Positions 63,658 through 64,000 of a stretch of 64,000 nucleotides of DNA are shown here, one piece after another (the first letter of the stretch is position 1; the number at the start of each line of letters is the position of its first letter). Where the stretch lies: positions 2,542,001 to 2,606,000 of the forward strand of contig NZ_CP035928.1 in NCBI RefSeq assembly GCF_004214795.1. Direction: 5' to 3'. A program made the translations under genes and the position numbers. Origin of the DNA: Malaciobacter pacificus. Lineage in GTDB: Bacteria; Campylobacterota; Campylobacteria; Campylobacterales; Arcobacteraceae. Below the pieces are notes generated by a model. The model was not told the origin of the DNA. It made no database searches and saw only the letters and a program-made list of their open reading frames with translations.

Positions 63658-64000
63658 ATGAAAAAATCTGCAGGGCACATATATTTAATTATTTTATTAG
63701 CTGTACTATCATCTGTTGCACCTATGGGAATTGATACTTATATCCCTTCAATTCCTGATATTGCTAGTGCACTACACGTTGGGATTGAAAAAATCGAACT
63801 AACTCTATCAATATTTTTAATAGGTTTTTCAATTGGACAAATTTTTGGTGGTCCAATTTCAGATAGATATGGAAGAAGAAAAAGTTCAATCGCTGGATTA
63901 TTGGGATATTCATTATTTAGTTTATTAATTATTATTAGCTCAAATATTTATGAACTTTGGGCTTACAGATTCTTTGAAGCCTTCTTTGGTGGTATTGTTG
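63658..64000 (+). CDS. MFS drug exporter, Bcr/CflA family (5' part)
   Basis: The frame is open to the window edge (114 codons). It begins with a membrane helix and PMGIDTYIPSIPDIASAL, the Bcr/CflA signature, then the MFS loop motif GGPISDRYGRRKS. Such proteins pump out drugs such as bicyclomycin or sulfonamides. The neighbouring MarR gene suggests inducible expression. The rest of the gene is outside the window. Confidence 0.93.
   Translation, partial: MKKSAGHIYLIILLAVLSSVAPMGIDTYIPSIPDIASALHVGIEKIELTLSIFLIGFSIGQIFGGPISDRYGRRKSSIAGLLGYSLFSLLIIISSNIYELWAYRFFEAFFGGIV

Overview
The window looks like chromosomal DNA of an Arcobacter-type member of the Campylobacterota. It is AT-rich. The housekeeping proteins (PyrG, RecJ, DnaE, RpsU, Frr, PyrE, CcoG, SecG) read as Arcobacteraceae sequences, and gene blocks such as frr-pyrE-RDD-MFS are arranged as expected for that group. 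This assignment rests on recognising sequences, not on a database search.

Layout. 1-8.3 kb: end of a peroxiredoxin gene, a cation-efflux gene, a broken LysR regulator split by an IS3-type element, an IS256-type element, a DUF59 protein paired with a SoxW-like double thioredoxin, and a third insertion sequence with inverted repeats. 8.4-23.3 kb: a stable core block with a GT-B-like protein, ccoG, pyrG-recJ, two FlgO-type lipoproteins, a DJ-1 protein, an LpxH-like/patatin/dnaE/surE run, moaC and rpsU. 23.5-25.5 kb: an intact IS21-type element with a 4-bp target duplication. 25.5-37.5 kb: two tandem rRNA operons, both transcribed leftward. They are nearly identical from an outer-membrane-protein gene tail to a consensus promoter. 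The first carries tRNA-Ala and tRNA-Ile between 16S and 23S; in the second these are replaced by 15 bp that form part of a small hairpin.

37.8-64 kb: core genes for membrane biology (Bax-inhibitor family, secG, MscS, MgtE, ZntB-like), translation and pyrimidines (frr, pyrE), oxidative and nitrosative stress (yaaA, msrA-msrB, a Crp/Fnr regulator beside a ygbA-type gene), DNA repair (ung), an acetolactate-synthase-like/aldehyde-dehydrogenase pair, a LemA-TPM-TPM-HAD operon, a Rof-type Rho inhibitor, and at the right edge a MarR regulator followed by a Bcr/CflA-type exporter. Two copies of one IS4-type element sit here. One interrupts an MFS transporter and the other a small membrane protein upstream of msrA.

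Six insertion sequences from five families are visible. For three of them the target duplication can be read, and removing the element together with one duplication copy restores the interrupted reading frame, so these insertions look recent. I found no CRISPR array, prophage, secretion locus or obvious new defence system. The most notable structures are the unequal twin rRNA operons, the deletion-only damage in one IS4 copy, and several small regulatory layouts.
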